Source: Clostridium sp. JN-9 | GTDB taxonomy: Bacteria; Bacillota; Clostridia; Clostridiales; Clostridiaceae | NCBI RefSeq assembly: GCF_004103695.1 | Contig: NZ_CP035280.1 | Location: 3,159,192 to 3,223,191 of the forward strand | DNA length: 64,000 nt | Direction: 5' to 3' | In this document: in pieces, positions 27,007 through 36,660 of the stretch | Position numbering within the stretch: position 1 is the first letter of the stretch | Layout: the number at the start of each line of letters is the position of its first letter | Made by a program: the position numbers and the translations under genes | The notes under the pieces: model-generated | Databases searched by the model: none | Seen by the model: only the letters and a program-made list of their open reading frames with translations | Told to the model about the DNA's origin: nothing

Positions 27007-28635
27007 ATGAGAAAATACATTAATTCACACAAAAATTATACTTTATATCGTGGAAATTATCAATTAAAACTTCCATTAAATATTGAGTACATGATTCCCA
27101 ATAATGATTCAGTGCGTTTGCTAAGTCAATTTGTAGAGGAGATGGATTTAACAGATTTATATTCGACTTATTCCCGAATAAGGGAAAATCAGGCTACGCC
27201 ACGTCAGATGCTGAAGATTGTACTTTACTCCTATATGAATCATAATTATTCATCAAGAGCAATGGAGCTATCCTGCAAAAGAGATGTAAATTTCATGTAC
27301 CTTTTAGAAGGTTCACCAGCACCAGATCATTCTACTTTTGCAAGATTTCGTAGTATTCATTTTGCCCCGTGCTCAGAAACAATAATGGCTGAAATGTCAA
27401 ATTTTCTTTATGAGATTGGAGAAATATCAGGAGATACTATATTTATTGATGGTACAAAGATAGAGGCATGTGCTAACAAGTATACTTTCGTCTGGAAAAA
27501 AGCAGTTTCAAAAAACCTGGAGAGATTACTTTCTAAATTAGCTGATTTTGTAGCCGAATGTGAGAAATTGTATGGAATAAAGCTTGTATACGAAAACAAA
27601 GTAAAAATGAAACATGTAAAAAAGCTACGCAAAAAGCTTTACGCCTTGAAAAAGGAAGAAAATATTGAATTTGTACATGGATGTGGTAAAAGGAAAACTC
27701 CTATTCAACGTTCTATTGAAAAACTTGAGGAATACCTTAGAAAGTTAAAAGAATATACACAGAAAATCCATACCTGCGGTAAACGTAATAGCTATTCCAA
27801 GACAGATAAAGATGCAACCTTTATGAGGATGAAAGAGGATGCTATGAAAAATGGTCAGTTAAAACCAGGTTACAATGTTCAGAATGGAGTAGATTCCCAA
27901 TATATAGTATGGGTTACTGTTTGCGATAAGCCTGGGGACACAACAACATTGATTCCATTTATAAAAAGCATGGAGAATTCCTTGTACTTTAAGTATTTTA
28001 AAATTGATGCGGATTCAGGTTACGAGAGTGAAGAAAATTATCTTTATATCAAAGAAAATGGACAGCTATCATATATTAAACCAGCAAATTATGAAATATC
28101 AAAAACAAGAAAATATAAACATGATATAAGCAGAATAGAAAACATGGATTATACTGAATTGGGCGATTATTATACTTGCAAAAATAATAAGAAACTAACA
28201 GTAAATAAAATAGTAAAAAGGAAAAGTAAGACTGGCTATATAAGTGAAAAAACAATCTATACTTGTGAGGACTGCAGTAACTGTGTTTACAAGAGTAAAT
28301 GCATAAGAGGACATAACTGTAAAACGCCATTAGAAGAAAGGGTTAAAAATCTTGAGACTTCAAAACTATTCAACATGCTTCGCAAAGAGGATCTTGAAAG
28401 AATTATAAGTGATGATGGTTGCGAGTTGAGAATGAATCGAAGTATTCAAGCCGAAGGCTCTTTTGGAGAGATAAAACAGGATATGGGATTTCGTAGATAT
28501 CTATGCAAAGGTAAAAAGAATGTTTTGGCAGAAAGTATTTTGTTAGCAATGGCACATAATATAAATAAGCTACATAATAAAATTCAGTTAGATAGAACTG
28601 AAACGCATCTTTTTCCACTTAAAAAAGGTGCATAA
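27007..28635 (+). CDS. IS1182 family transposase
   Basis: This 542-residue DDE transposase has the N-terminal DUF772-type region (RQMLKIVLYSYMNHNYSSRAME, PDHSTFARFR) and catalytic aspartates in FIDGTKIEA and KIDADSGYES. A Cys cluster follows (CEDCSNCVYKSKCIRG), and the Glu is in IQAEGSFGEIKQDMGFRRY. All are intact, so it may be active. No good ribosome-binding site precedes ATG 27007. Confidence 0.95.
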   Translation: MRKYINSHKNYTLYRGNYQLKLPLNIEYMIPNNDSVRLLSQFVEEMDLTDLYSTYSRIRENQATPRQMLKIVLYSYMNHNYSSRAMELSCKRDVNFMYLLEGSPAPDHSTFARFRSIHFAPCSETIMAEMSNFLYEIGEISGDTIFIDGTKIEACANKYTFVWKKAVSKNLERLLSKLADFVAECEKLYGIKLVYENKVKMKHVKKLRKKLYALKKEENIEFVHGCGKRKTPIQRSIEKLEEYLRKLKEYTQKIHTCGKRNSYSKTDKDATFMRMKEDAMKNGQLKPGYNVQNGVDSQYIVWVTVCDKPGDTTTLIPFIKSMENSLYFKYFKIDADSGYESEENYLYIKENGQLSYIKPANYEISKTRKYKHDISRIENMDYTELGDYYTCKNNKKLTVNKIVKRKSKTGYISEKTIYTCEDCSNCVYKSKCIRGHNCKTPLEERVKNLETSKLFNMLRKEDLERIISDDGCELRMNRSIQAEGSFGEIKQDMGFRRYLCKGKKNVLAESILLAMAHNINKLHNKIQLDRTETHLFPLKKGA

Positions 28636-28778
28636 TTATCAAACTTTAAAATTTTAAAAACTCTGCAAATCAAAAAAAGCCTTAATATGAAAGGCTTATT
28701 AAAGTGCGTCTTTTTTTAATTATCAAGCTCATTGGGGACTAAAATATCATTAAATTTTCTATAAAACACAAAAAAAAT

Positions 28779-28818
28779 GCTGCCGCGTTAGCATATTTTT
28801 TTATGCTAATGCGACAGC
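28779..28818. terminator. Hairpin at IS1182 right end
   Basis: The 17-base arms gctgccgcgttagcata and tatgctaatgcgacagc pair at 15 positions plus G-U around a T-rich loop. With the left-end hairpin it shields the element from flanking transcription. Confidence 0.6.
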
Positions 28819-28825
28819 CCCATAA

Positions 28826-29071
28826 TTAATTGGATAATAATAGTATATCCTGCTTATTGCCACCTATGACACTACAGACATTTCTCAGTGCTTTTTTATA
28901 TATATTTATATTACTTTGCTGCTCTTTAATCTTTTTATCAGCTTCATCTATGAACAATAAGCAGCTGTCAATAAACTCACTTAAATCTACATCCTTTATG
29001 GTTACGTTAAAATTCTTACCAAACTTTGTACCATTTGCAAAAATTCCAAGAGGAATACTTTCATTTATCAT
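28826..29071 (-). CDS. Hypothetical protein beside IS1182
   Basis: I do not recognise this 81-residue protein. It is mixed alpha/beta at the start, then a likely amphipathic helix (SEFIDSCLLFIDEADKKIKEQQ). The reading frame continues open 61 codons upstream of ATG 29071, to a stop at 29255-29257, and reads as normal protein (SLAFYSVIIKLIEDKIGEKI). It has no ATG, GTG or TTG, so the gene may be longer with an unusual start or may have lost its 5' end. Its stop codon is 4 bases from the insertion sequence, which did not interrupt it. Confidence 0.5.
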   Translation of the reverse strand: MINESIPLGIFANGTKFGKNFNVTIKDVDLSEFIDSCLLFIDEADKKIKEQQSNINIYKKALRNVCSVIGGNKQDILLLSN

Positions 29072-29329
29072 TATGAATATTTTTTTCCTCCAGATTCCTT
29101 TTTTTATAAATTCAAAATCATCTTCTAATACATCTATAGATGTAATCTTTTCACCTATTTTATCTTCAATAAGCTTTATAATAACTGAGTAAAATGCTAA
29201 GCTTATTCCCTTATTTAATTTTATTTTAATTATATCCTTTAATTGATATATACTTTACAAAGTATATAGTTGGAAATTCACTATAAATTAATAGTATTAT
29301 ATGTTAAAATACAGTATAACTTACTTGTA

Positions 29330-29403
29330 AACTTTTAACTTATAACTCATAACTTATAACTCTTAACTTTTAACTCTTAACTCATAACTCTTAACTTTCA
29401 ACT
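29330..29403. repeat. Short tandem repeats of the aactcataact / aactcttaact type
   Basis: About 74 bases are built from repeating 7-base units (taactct, taactca, taacttt and variants), just upstream of the BaiN-like gene. They contain no gene. Slippage-prone, so copy number may vary between strains. The surrounding gap 29072-29423 otherwise holds only the 5' extension of the hypothetical frame. Confidence 0.75.
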
Positions 29404-29423
29404 GAATAAGGTGGTGTATAAAT

Positions 29424-30656
29424 TTGTTCCATAAAATTATCATTATTGGTGCCGGAGCTTCTGGAATAATGGCAGCAATTACCTGCAAGGACTTTGGGGA
29501 AGACGCAGCTATTATTGAGGGACAAAACAGAATTGGCAAAAAACTTTTAATTACAGGGAATGGCAGGTGTAACATTTCCAATATTAACACCAAACCGTCC
29601 AGATACCATAGCCATAACAAAGATTTTTTCATACCTGTTTTAGAGGCCTTTAACTGCCGCGACACGAAGGAATTTTTTGAAGGCTTAGGATTACCTCTAA
29701 CCACACTTGATGACGGCAAAATGTATCCTATGAGCTTACAAGCATCATCTGTAATTGATATACTTAGATTTTCATTAGATGAAAGATCAATTCCTATATA
29801 TTTAAATACAAATGTAATTGAGATAGAAAAGTTAAGCAAAGGTTTTAAAATAATAACAAATTCTAATGAAGAATTCACCTGTGAAAAGGTTATTTTAGCT
29901 TCAGGAGGAACCTCAGCATCAAATACCGGCTCCAATGGCTCTGGATATAGACTTGCTAAAAAGTTAGGACACGAAATTATTACTCCAATACCAGCCCTGG
30001 TTCAGTTAAAATTAAATTATGACCATTTAAAAGCACTGTCAGGTGTTAAATTTAACGGATTTGTAGAAATATACATAGATAATAACCTAAAAGGTAAGGA
30101 TTTTGGAGAAATCCTTTTTACTGACTACGGCATATCAGGTCCCCCTATTCTTCAATTGAGCAGAATTGCCTCTTTGGGAGTATTTAATAAAAGTCATGTT
30201 ACAATAAAACTGGACTTAATACCAAATCTATCAGATGAAAATCTCAAAGATTATTTATATAACCATTTTGGTATATTCAGCTACAGATCTGTAATGGATT
30301 CCTTTATAGGTATAATAAATAAAAAAATAATCCCCATTCTTTTAAAGCAGGCTGGGGTTTCTGATATTCATAAGCCTTGTATGGATTTAACATGGCAGGA
30401 GAAGTCTAAAATTATTACATTGCTAAAGCATTGGGAATTTCAAGTTACAGACACTAATTCCTTTAGTAATGCTCAGATAACAGCTGGCGGTGTTAATACT
30501 AAACAGGTTAACAGTTCCACTTTGGAATCTAATATTGTGAAAAACTTATTTTTTTGTGGTGAAGTTCTGGACGTGGATGGAGACTGCGGTGGATTTAATC
30601 TTCAATGGGCATGGAGCTCAGGATTTGCTGCAGCAAAATCTGCCTGTAATAAATAA
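29424..30656 (+). CDS. HI0933/BaiN-family FAD oxidoreductase
   Basis: This 410-residue flavoprotein has the dinucleotide-binding IIIGAGASGIMAAITCK at the N-terminus and NRIGKKLLITGNGRCNISN typical of the HI0933 family. The C-terminal FCGEVLDVDGDCGGFNLQWA closes the FAD site. Members include BaiN, a bile-acid reductase, but most have unknown substrates. The start is TTG 29424 preceded by aaggtgg. It ends in a terminator shared with the convergent thioesterase gene. Confidence 0.88.
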   Translation: MFHKIIIIGAGASGIMAAITCKDFGEDAAIIEGQNRIGKKLLITGNGRCNISNINTKPSRYHSHNKDFFIPVLEAFNCRDTKEFFEGLGLPLTTLDDGKMYPMSLQASSVIDILRFSLDERSIPIYLNTNVIEIEKLSKGFKIITNSNEEFTCEKVILASGGTSASNTGSNGSGYRLAKKLGHEIITPIPALVQLKLNYDHLKALSGVKFNGFVEIYIDNNLKGKDFGEILFTDYGISGPPILQLSRIASLGVFNKSHVTIKLDLIPNLSDENLKDYLYNHFGIFSYRSVMDSFIGIINKKIIPILLKQAGVSDIHKPCMDLTWQEKSKIITLLKHWEFQVTDTNSFSNAQITAGGVNTKQVNSSTLESNIVKNLFFCGEVLDVDGDCGGFNLQWAWSSGFAAAKSACNK

Positions 30657-30690
30657 AGAGGTCAATTTATATGACCCCCCTTTATTTATT
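30650..30690. terminator. Bidirectional terminator
   Basis: aaataaag/ctttattt and ggtca/tgacc form a two-part stem between the convergent flavoprotein and thioesterase genes. The thioesterase stop codon (30682-30684) lies in its arm. Confidence 0.75.
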
Positions 30691-31437
30691 ACTTGTCCAA
30701 TTTGTTTCCATTATGGTTAGCTCAGTACCATTATTGCCTTCTATTTTATGTTTGCATAAAATAGTTCCATCCTGGTTATCTATAACCTGTACCTTTGACT
30801 TTACAATATCTCCATAGGTTGTCTCTTTTTCGTATGTAACTATTATATTGTTTAAAGAATGGTCCAATACGATTTCCTTTGGTACGGTTTCCAATGCCCA
30901 GGCCACATAATTAACATTATTTACATGCTTATTTGTATCAATATCGCTGTATCTGACATTAAATGTCTTTTCATATTGTGTTTGTTCCGGTGACTTTATT
31001 TTTTTAATTTTTACATCTGCATTGTCATCTTTTGAAATGCCATAAGCCAAATACATATCATCTGAAATTCTAATGGGTTTTCTTTTTTCAATGTCAATTA
31101 AAAACCAGACTGAATCAGCAGTCATAATTAAATCGTCCTTTGAATCATATACCTCATATTTTCTATAACCAAAAAACTTATTAAATGAACTTGGAACAGT
31201 TTTTATTCTTATTATTTCTTCCAGAAGAGGATACCTTTTTATATTTATGCTCCATTTATATAATACCCATGTTTTCTTGCGTTCTGCCATATAATCAATA
31301 CCAACATTAAAATCTTCACTTTGATGATTTACTATATCATTGAAGAAATTCATTAAACTTGTAAGTAAAAGTCTCTTTTTATAATCGATTTCATAATAAT
31401 GTATCTCATATTCCTTAGTTGTTACTTTACCGCTCAT
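30682..31437 (-). CDS. Acyl-ACP thioesterase
   Basis: This 251-residue protein is made of two hot-dog domains and resembles plant FatA/FatB-type bacterial thioesterases. It has the N-terminal domain with YEIDYKKRLLLTSLMNFFND and the second domain with VRYSDIDTNKHVNNVNYVAW, where the catalytic Asp/Asn/His cluster lies. It releases free fatty acids from ACP. ATG 31437 follows aggggggt; the frame upstream to 31494 is not used. It is encoded away from the fab operon. Confidence 0.88.
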   Translation of the reverse strand: MSGKVTTKEYEIHYYEIDYKKRLLLTSLMNFFNDIVNHQSEDFNVGIDYMAERKKTWVLYKWSINIKRYPLLEEIIRIKTVPSSFNKFFGYRKYEVYDSKDDLIMTADSVWFLIDIEKRKPIRISDDMYLAYGISKDDNADVKIKKIKSPEQTQYEKTFNVRYSDIDTNKHVNNVNYVAWALETVPKEIVLDHSLNNIIVTYEKETTYGDIVKSKVQVIDNQDGTILCKHKIEGNNGTELTIMETNWTSNK

Positions 31438-31544
31438 TTTATACCCCCCTAAATAGATTTTAAAGTAAATCAACGTATAGTAATATAATATCAAATATAC
31501 TAAGCAATCTAAATGAAATTAGAATTTGTTTACAAAAAAATAAT

Positions 31545-31572
31545 AAAAACAGAACATATACGTTCTGTTTTT
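31545..31572 (-). terminator. Terminator of the DUF1858 gene
   Basis: An 11-bp stem (aaaaacagaac / gttctgttttt) is followed on the minus strand by a T-rich tail. Confidence 0.8.
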
Positions 31573-31587
31573 ATCTATAGCGTGGAA

Positions 31588-31773
31588 TTACTTATTTAAT
31601 GCCTGTAGTAATTCCTCTATATTCATTCCATGTACCATAGCAGCTTCTTCTAATGTTTCAGCCTGTGAAGCTGGACATCCTATGCATCCCATTCCAAATT
31701 CCATTAGAGTTTCAGCTGAATTAGGGAAATTTCTCACTATTTCACCTATTGTCATTTCCTTGGTAATTTTCAT
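31588..31773 (-). CDS. DUF1858 protein (hybrid-cluster-associated redox domain)
   Basis: This 61-residue protein begins [20 protein letters not shown] and has the CIGCP redox or metal-binding pair near residue 30. The family is often found near hybrid-cluster proteins or fused to redox enzymes. Here it stands alone, with its own terminator. Function is inferred only from the family. Confidence 0.85.
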   Translation of the reverse strand: MKITKEMTIGEIVRNFPNSAETLMEFGMGCIGCPASQAETLEEAAMVHGMNIEELLQALNK

Positions 31774-31880
31774 ATTATCAACCTCTCTTTTATTAACAAA
31801 ATGAATGTATTATAATTATACATCATTTATCCATTAATTCAAGTAGGCACTTTTTCCATTCTTAGTACCAAAATAGAAAT

Positions 31881-33170
<1,290 letters not shown>

Positions 33171-33232
33171 TCATTCCTCACTTTCGTTAGTTAAACCTTT
33201 TTTCACATTATGCACTAAAATTTTAATTATTA

Positions 33233-34642
33233 TCAGCTTTCCTTTTTATTTATGCTTCTAGCCACTACAACACCAGTTACAGATGCCTGCATTAATCCTC
33301 TGGTTATACCGGCACCATCTCCTATAGTATAAAAATTACTTATAGGTGTTTCAAATTCCTTATTGGTGTGGAACTTACTAGAATAGAACTTAACCTCAAC
33401 ACCATATAATAAAGTATTCTTGCTATAAAGGCCAGGAGCTATTTTATCAAAAGCCTTAAGTGCCTCTACTATGGAAGTCAGATGTCTTTGAGGAAGCACA
33501 AAACTTAAATCTCCCGGAACTGCTGACTTAAGTGTAGGTATTGTAGTTGATTTTTTAAGTCTTGCTGCATCTGTTCTCCTTCCATTTAATAAATCTCCTA
33601 ATCTTTGCACCATAATAGGTCCACCTGTAAGCATATTTCCAAGCTTAGCTATATATTTACCATAATCAATTGGCTGATTAAAAGGCTCAGTAAATGTAGT
33701 AGAAACCAGCATTGCAAAATTAGTATTATTTGTTCTCAGCTCTTTTTCAGAATAACTATGTCCATTAACCACAGCTATTTCCCCATCGTAGTGTTCTTCT
33801 GAAACAACTCCGCCAGGGTTCATACAAAATGTCCTTACTTTGTTATCAAAAGTATCCGAATAATAAACCAGTTTTGCTTCATATAAATCTTTAGTTAAAT
33901 GATCCATAATTGAATTTGGGACTTCAACTCTCACCCCAATATCTACTGCATTATTGGTGGTTAAAAGCTTTAGCTTTTTTGCCTCATCTGCTAACCATTC
34001 TGCTCCGCCTCTGCCTGGCGCTGCAACAACATAATTAGCTTCAACTGTAGTTTCACCCTGTTTGTTATTTAAAACTACACCTTTGACTTTGTTATTTCCC
34101 ACTATTATATTTGTAACCTCAGTTAACTCGAAAAATTCAGTATTTGTATTATCCATTAGATGGTGATACATCTTTTTTAAAACTTCATAAGCAAGTTCTG
34201 TTCCCAAGTGTCTCACAGCACATTCAATAAGGCGTATATTGTGCTTACTTGCTTCATATTTTATTTTATCAACATTTTCGTTGTTTAATCCATATACAGT
34301 TTTATTTGCCCCAAATTGAAGATATATATCATCACAATATTTTATTAACTTTTTAGCTTCATCTTCAGAGTAGTACTCTAATATTCTTCCGCCTACCTCA
34401 GGGCTTAGCGACAATTTGCCATCTGAGAACGCACCTGCTCCGGACCATCCAAATGTAATGCCGCAGGGCTTACAATTTACACATTTACCTGTAGTTCTGG
34501 CCGGACAACTTCTTTTTTCAATATTTCTTCCCTTATCAACAATTAAAACACTAAGCTTAGGATTTAATTTTGTAACCTCAAGGGCTGTAAAAATACCAGC
34601 AGGACCAGCACCGATTATTACTATATCATAATATTTTTTCAA
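33233..34642 (-). CDS. FAD-dependent dehydrogenase, COG2509 family
   Basis: This 469-residue flavoprotein has DIVIIGAGPAGIFTALEV at the N-terminus, a Cys-rich segment CPARTTGKCVNCKPCG near residue 50, and the C-terminal FAD closure YTIGDGAGITRGLMQA. The biochemical role of COG2509 proteins is not established. I chose TTG 34642, seven bases after gaaggaggg; the frame's upstream TTG at 34660 overlaps that site. Confidence 0.85.
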   Translation of the reverse strand: MKKYYDIVIIGAGPAGIFTALEVTKLNPKLSVLIVDKGRNIEKRSCPARTTGKCVNCKPCGITFGWSGAGAFSDGKLSLSPEVGGRILEYYSEDEAKKLIKYCDDIYLQFGANKTVYGLNNENVDKIKYEASKHNIRLIECAVRHLGTELAYEVLKKMYHHLMDNTNTEFFELTEVTNIIVGNNKVKGVVLNNKQGETTVEANYVVAAPGRGGAEWLADEAKKLKLLTTNNAVDIGVRVEVPNSIMDHLTKDLYEAKLVYYSDTFDNKVRTFCMNPGGVVSEEHYDGEIAVVNGHSYSEKELRTNNTNFAMLVSTTFTEPFNQPIDYGKYIAKLGNMLTGGPIMVQRLGDLLNGRRTDAARLKKSTTIPTLKSAVPGDLSFVLPQRHLTSIVEALKAFDKIAPGLYSKNTLLYGVEVKFYSSKFHTNKEFETPISNFYTIGDGAGITRGLMQASVTGVVVARSINKKES

Positions 34643-34827
34643 AGCGCATCCCTCCTTCAATATGTTATCAAAACAAAGTTACTAAGTCAATAAAATTCCG
34701 AATATTATTCTGTTTATTTATTATATAATTCGTATATATTGAGTTTTATAATTTATATTGGTAAACTTATATATACTTATAATTTAGGCAATACTATAAA
34801 AAAACAAAATAAAACGGGGTGATTTAA

Positions 34828-35349
34828 ATGAATATACCCAATGCACTTACACTTTTTAGATTATTTTTAGTTCCAGTTTTTGTGCTTGTATTTTTTTCAA
34901 ACATTCAAAATAACTTAATAATATCTGTAATTATATTTCTTTGTGCAGGCCTTACCGATATATTAGATGGTTATATTGCAAGAAAATATAATTTAATTAC
35001 AAAATGGGGTATGGTAATTGATCCTTTAGCAGATAAATTAATGCTGGTTACAGTATTAACCTGTCTGGTTATTAAATCATATATACCACTATGGATTTTA
35101 ATAATTATTGCAGTTAAGGAATTATCTATGGTTGCTGCAGGGATTATTTTATATAACAGGAATATAGTAATACCTTCAAATGAATTTGGTAAAATAACTA
35201 CAATAATGTTTTATATATCTATATTTGCCTTAACAGTAAATAAAACCTTAGGCAGATATTTAATCTACCTGTCTGTACTTGGAGCTTTAATTACATTTAT
35301 AAATTATCTTTTAATATATTTAAATGGAATATCCAGTGAAAGAATATAA
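34828..35349 (+). CDS. pgsA: CDP-diacylglycerol-glycerol-3-phosphate 3-phosphatidyltransferase
   Basis: This 173-residue membrane enzyme makes phosphatidylglycerophosphate, the first step to phosphatidylglycerol and cardiolipin. The CDP-alcohol phosphotransferase signature is complete: TDILDGYIARKYNLITKWG followed by MVIDPLADK (D-G-A-R-G-D-D). About four to five membrane helices. It is followed at 96 bases by a signal peptidase gene. Confidence 0.94.
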   Translation: MNIPNALTLFRLFLVPVFVLVFFSNIQNNLIISVIIFLCAGLTDILDGYIARKYNLITKWGMVIDPLADKLMLVTVLTCLVIKSYIPLWILIIIAVKELSMVAAGIILYNRNIVIPSNEFGKITTIMFYISIFALTVNKTLGRYLIYLSVLGALITFINYLLIYLNGISSERI

Positions 35350-35350
35350 T

Positions 35351-35388
35351 CACTTCTCTTTTTTATATATAAAAGTGCTTTTTTTTAA
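35351..35388 (+). terminator. Possible terminator after pgsA
   Basis: cactt pairs with aagtg, with extra A-T pairs inside, followed by eight T. The stem is weak apart from the T run. Confidence 0.45.
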
Positions 35389-35444
35389 ACCCAAAATATA
35401 ATATAATAGTCCTATGGTAAATTATTACAAAGAGAAGGTTATTT

Positions 35445-35978
35445 ATGAAAAACTTAAAATACTATATAATTCAATTAGTCATCACTTTGCTCATTGCAAT
35501 TATTGTTTCATTAATAATTACAGTTCCTAAAGTTGAAGGGACATCAATGAATCCTACATTGAATGAATCAAATTTATCTAATGATAGGATTATAGTTGAA
35601 AAAATAAGCACTATGAGACATGATTTAAAAAGAGGTGAAGTTGTTATTTTTAAGCCCTATAGAAATAACAATACTTTGTATATAAAAAGAATCATCGGAC
35701 TCCCTAATGACATTATTGAAATTAAAAATAATTTTGTTTATATAAATGGTATTAAGCTGAATGAAAGCTATTTAAAACCTAATACTTTAACAGATCCCAA
35801 AATGGAAGTACATGTGCCTGACGATTGTATTTTTGTTTTAGGCGATAATAGAAGTGTTAGTAAAGACAGCAGACTTTTAGGATGTATCCCCATAGAAAAT
35901 GTTGTTGGCCATGCCATGTTTAAATTTAATATAAAAAATCTGCAGTTTGGGAGTTTAGATACATATAAAGCCCCATAA
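35445..35978 (+). CDS. lepB: Signal peptidase I
   Basis: This 177-residue S26 peptidase cleaves signal peptides from exported proteins. One N-terminal membrane helix (~residues 8-27) anchors it. The Ser-Lys dyad is Ser34 in GTSMNPTL and Lys81 in YIKRIIGLPND. The box E motif GDNRSVSKDSR is present. Length fits Gram-positive SipS-type enzymes. Confidence 0.93.
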   Translation: MKNLKYYIIQLVITLLIAIIVSLIITVPKVEGTSMNPTLNESNLSNDRIIVEKISTMRHDLKRGEVVIFKPYRNNNTLYIKRIIGLPNDIIEIKNNFVYINGIKLNESYLKPNTLTDPKMEVHVPDDCIFVLGDNRSVSKDSRLLGCIPIENVVGHAMFKFNIKNLQFGSLDTYKAP

Positions 35979-36043
35979 ATCTGCTCCCATATTTAATCAT
36001 GCAATTCTGTCATTAAAAATATTTTAATTTTTAGAATATTCAG

Positions 36044-36072
36044 TTGACTTATTTCTAAGTTAATGATAGAAT
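36044..36072 (+). promoter_or_regulatory. Strong promoter with no ORF behind it
   Basis: TTGACT (36044-36049) and TAGAAT (36067-36072) are 17 bases apart. Predicted start of transcription is near 36079. It reads into the candidate non-coding RNA. Confidence 0.75.
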
Positions 36073-36078
36073 ACAATT

Positions 36079-36512
36079 AAGAAGAAACAATGTTTCTTCC
36101 AGCAGATCCTAACTCATATTATGTTATGTAAATTAAAAAGTAGTAGGTAAATTATAAGCATTTGATGATATCAGGATATAGTTAATAGGTAGCACAAATA
36201 TAGTGTATTTGGCTAATGCTTAACCATATAACAATATCTAATATAATGCTGAAAACCATTGTTAATGTAATGTAAATCAATATACAAGTATTATATCGTA
36301 GAAAGTTAGTAGTAAATATTTTAATAAAATTATGTGTCTACAGGATATATACTTGTAATTCAGTAATCTGCAATAAACTTTTATAGTACTTTAAAAAGTA
36401 TTATAAAATATGCTAGAGGGTCAGGTGATAAATATTTCTGTTGAACCAATTTTTTCTGATGAGTTAGAATTTGCTTAACCACCAATTAGTAATTAACTGA
36501 TTGGTGGTTTTA
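36079..36512 (+). ncRNA. Candidate structured non-coding RNA, ~430 nt
   Basis: The 682-base gap between lepB and the XRE gene has no credible ORF but has a promoter and a strong terminator about 430 bases apart. Between them are several helices. A perfect 8-bp hairpin starts the transcript (36081-36088 with 36092-36099). caaata/tatttg forms a small hairpin near 36193-36210. A long helix pairs 36283-36297 with 36344-36357 (14 bp, one bulge) and continues inward as gtaga/tctac. An 11-bp hairpin lies at 36381-36391 with 36396-36406. It does not read to me as tmRNA, RNase P, SRP or 6S RNA, but I cannot run a covariance search. Confidence 0.6.
36477..36512 (+). terminator. Terminator of the candidate ncRNA
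   Basis: A 10-bp stem, aaccaccaat (36477-36486) with attggtggtt (36500-36509), is followed by a T-rich tail. No coding gene ends near it on the plus strand. Confidence 0.85.
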
Positions 36513-36568
36513 ATTTATTTAAATCTATTATCATAACTTTAAACTCATAATTCAATATATAGTATAAG

Positions 36569-36601
36569 TTATCAACATTATCCACAATACATTGTTGATA
36601 A
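36569..36601. promoter_or_regulatory. Cluster of three DnaA boxes
   Basis: TTATCAACA (36569-36577) abuts a perfect TTATCCACA (36578-36586), and an inverted TGTTGATAA follows at 36593-36601. The same motif variants occur at oriC in this window. It may be a DnaA-binding site acting on nearby transcription or titrating DnaA. Confidence 0.7.
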
Positions 36602-36660
36602 CTATTTTCAAGTAATAATAATTGGACTAAATTGAAGGTATTGAATAAATCTCCCATGAG

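Larger units (their letters stand above)
26911..28821 (+). mobile_element. Complete IS1182-type insertion sequence
   Basis: This 1,911-bp element is bounded by imperfect inverted repeats: ggggctgttgcacta at 26911-26925 and its counterpart ggggctgtcgcatta read inward from 28821, 13 of 15 identical. It carries one intact transposase. ATA flanks both ends, but this is too short in AT-rich DNA to prove a target duplication. The right end stops 4 bases before the stop codon of the small gene at 28826. Confidence 0.9.

Noticed and set aside
26908..28824. ATA flanking both ends of IS1182 as a target duplication
   Set aside because: Three bases in AT-rich DNA are expected by chance.
28830..29192. 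120-residue plus-strand ORF beside IS1182
   Set aside because: Low-complexity hydrophobic shadow of the minus-strand hypothetical frame, with no ribosome-binding site.
29363..29935. 190-residue minus-strand ORF
   Set aside because: Antisense to the BaiN-like flavoprotein and ends in the heptad repeats.
34690..34740. Possible PurR boxes (ccgaata and an inverted cgaat)
   Set aside because: Spacing does not fit paired Pur boxes and both are AT-rich partial matches.
36091..36132. 13-codon ORF at the start of the candidate RNA
   Set aside because: It begins inside the 5' hairpin, has only a weak ribosome-binding site and no family-like sequence; a leader peptide cannot be excluded but is not supported.
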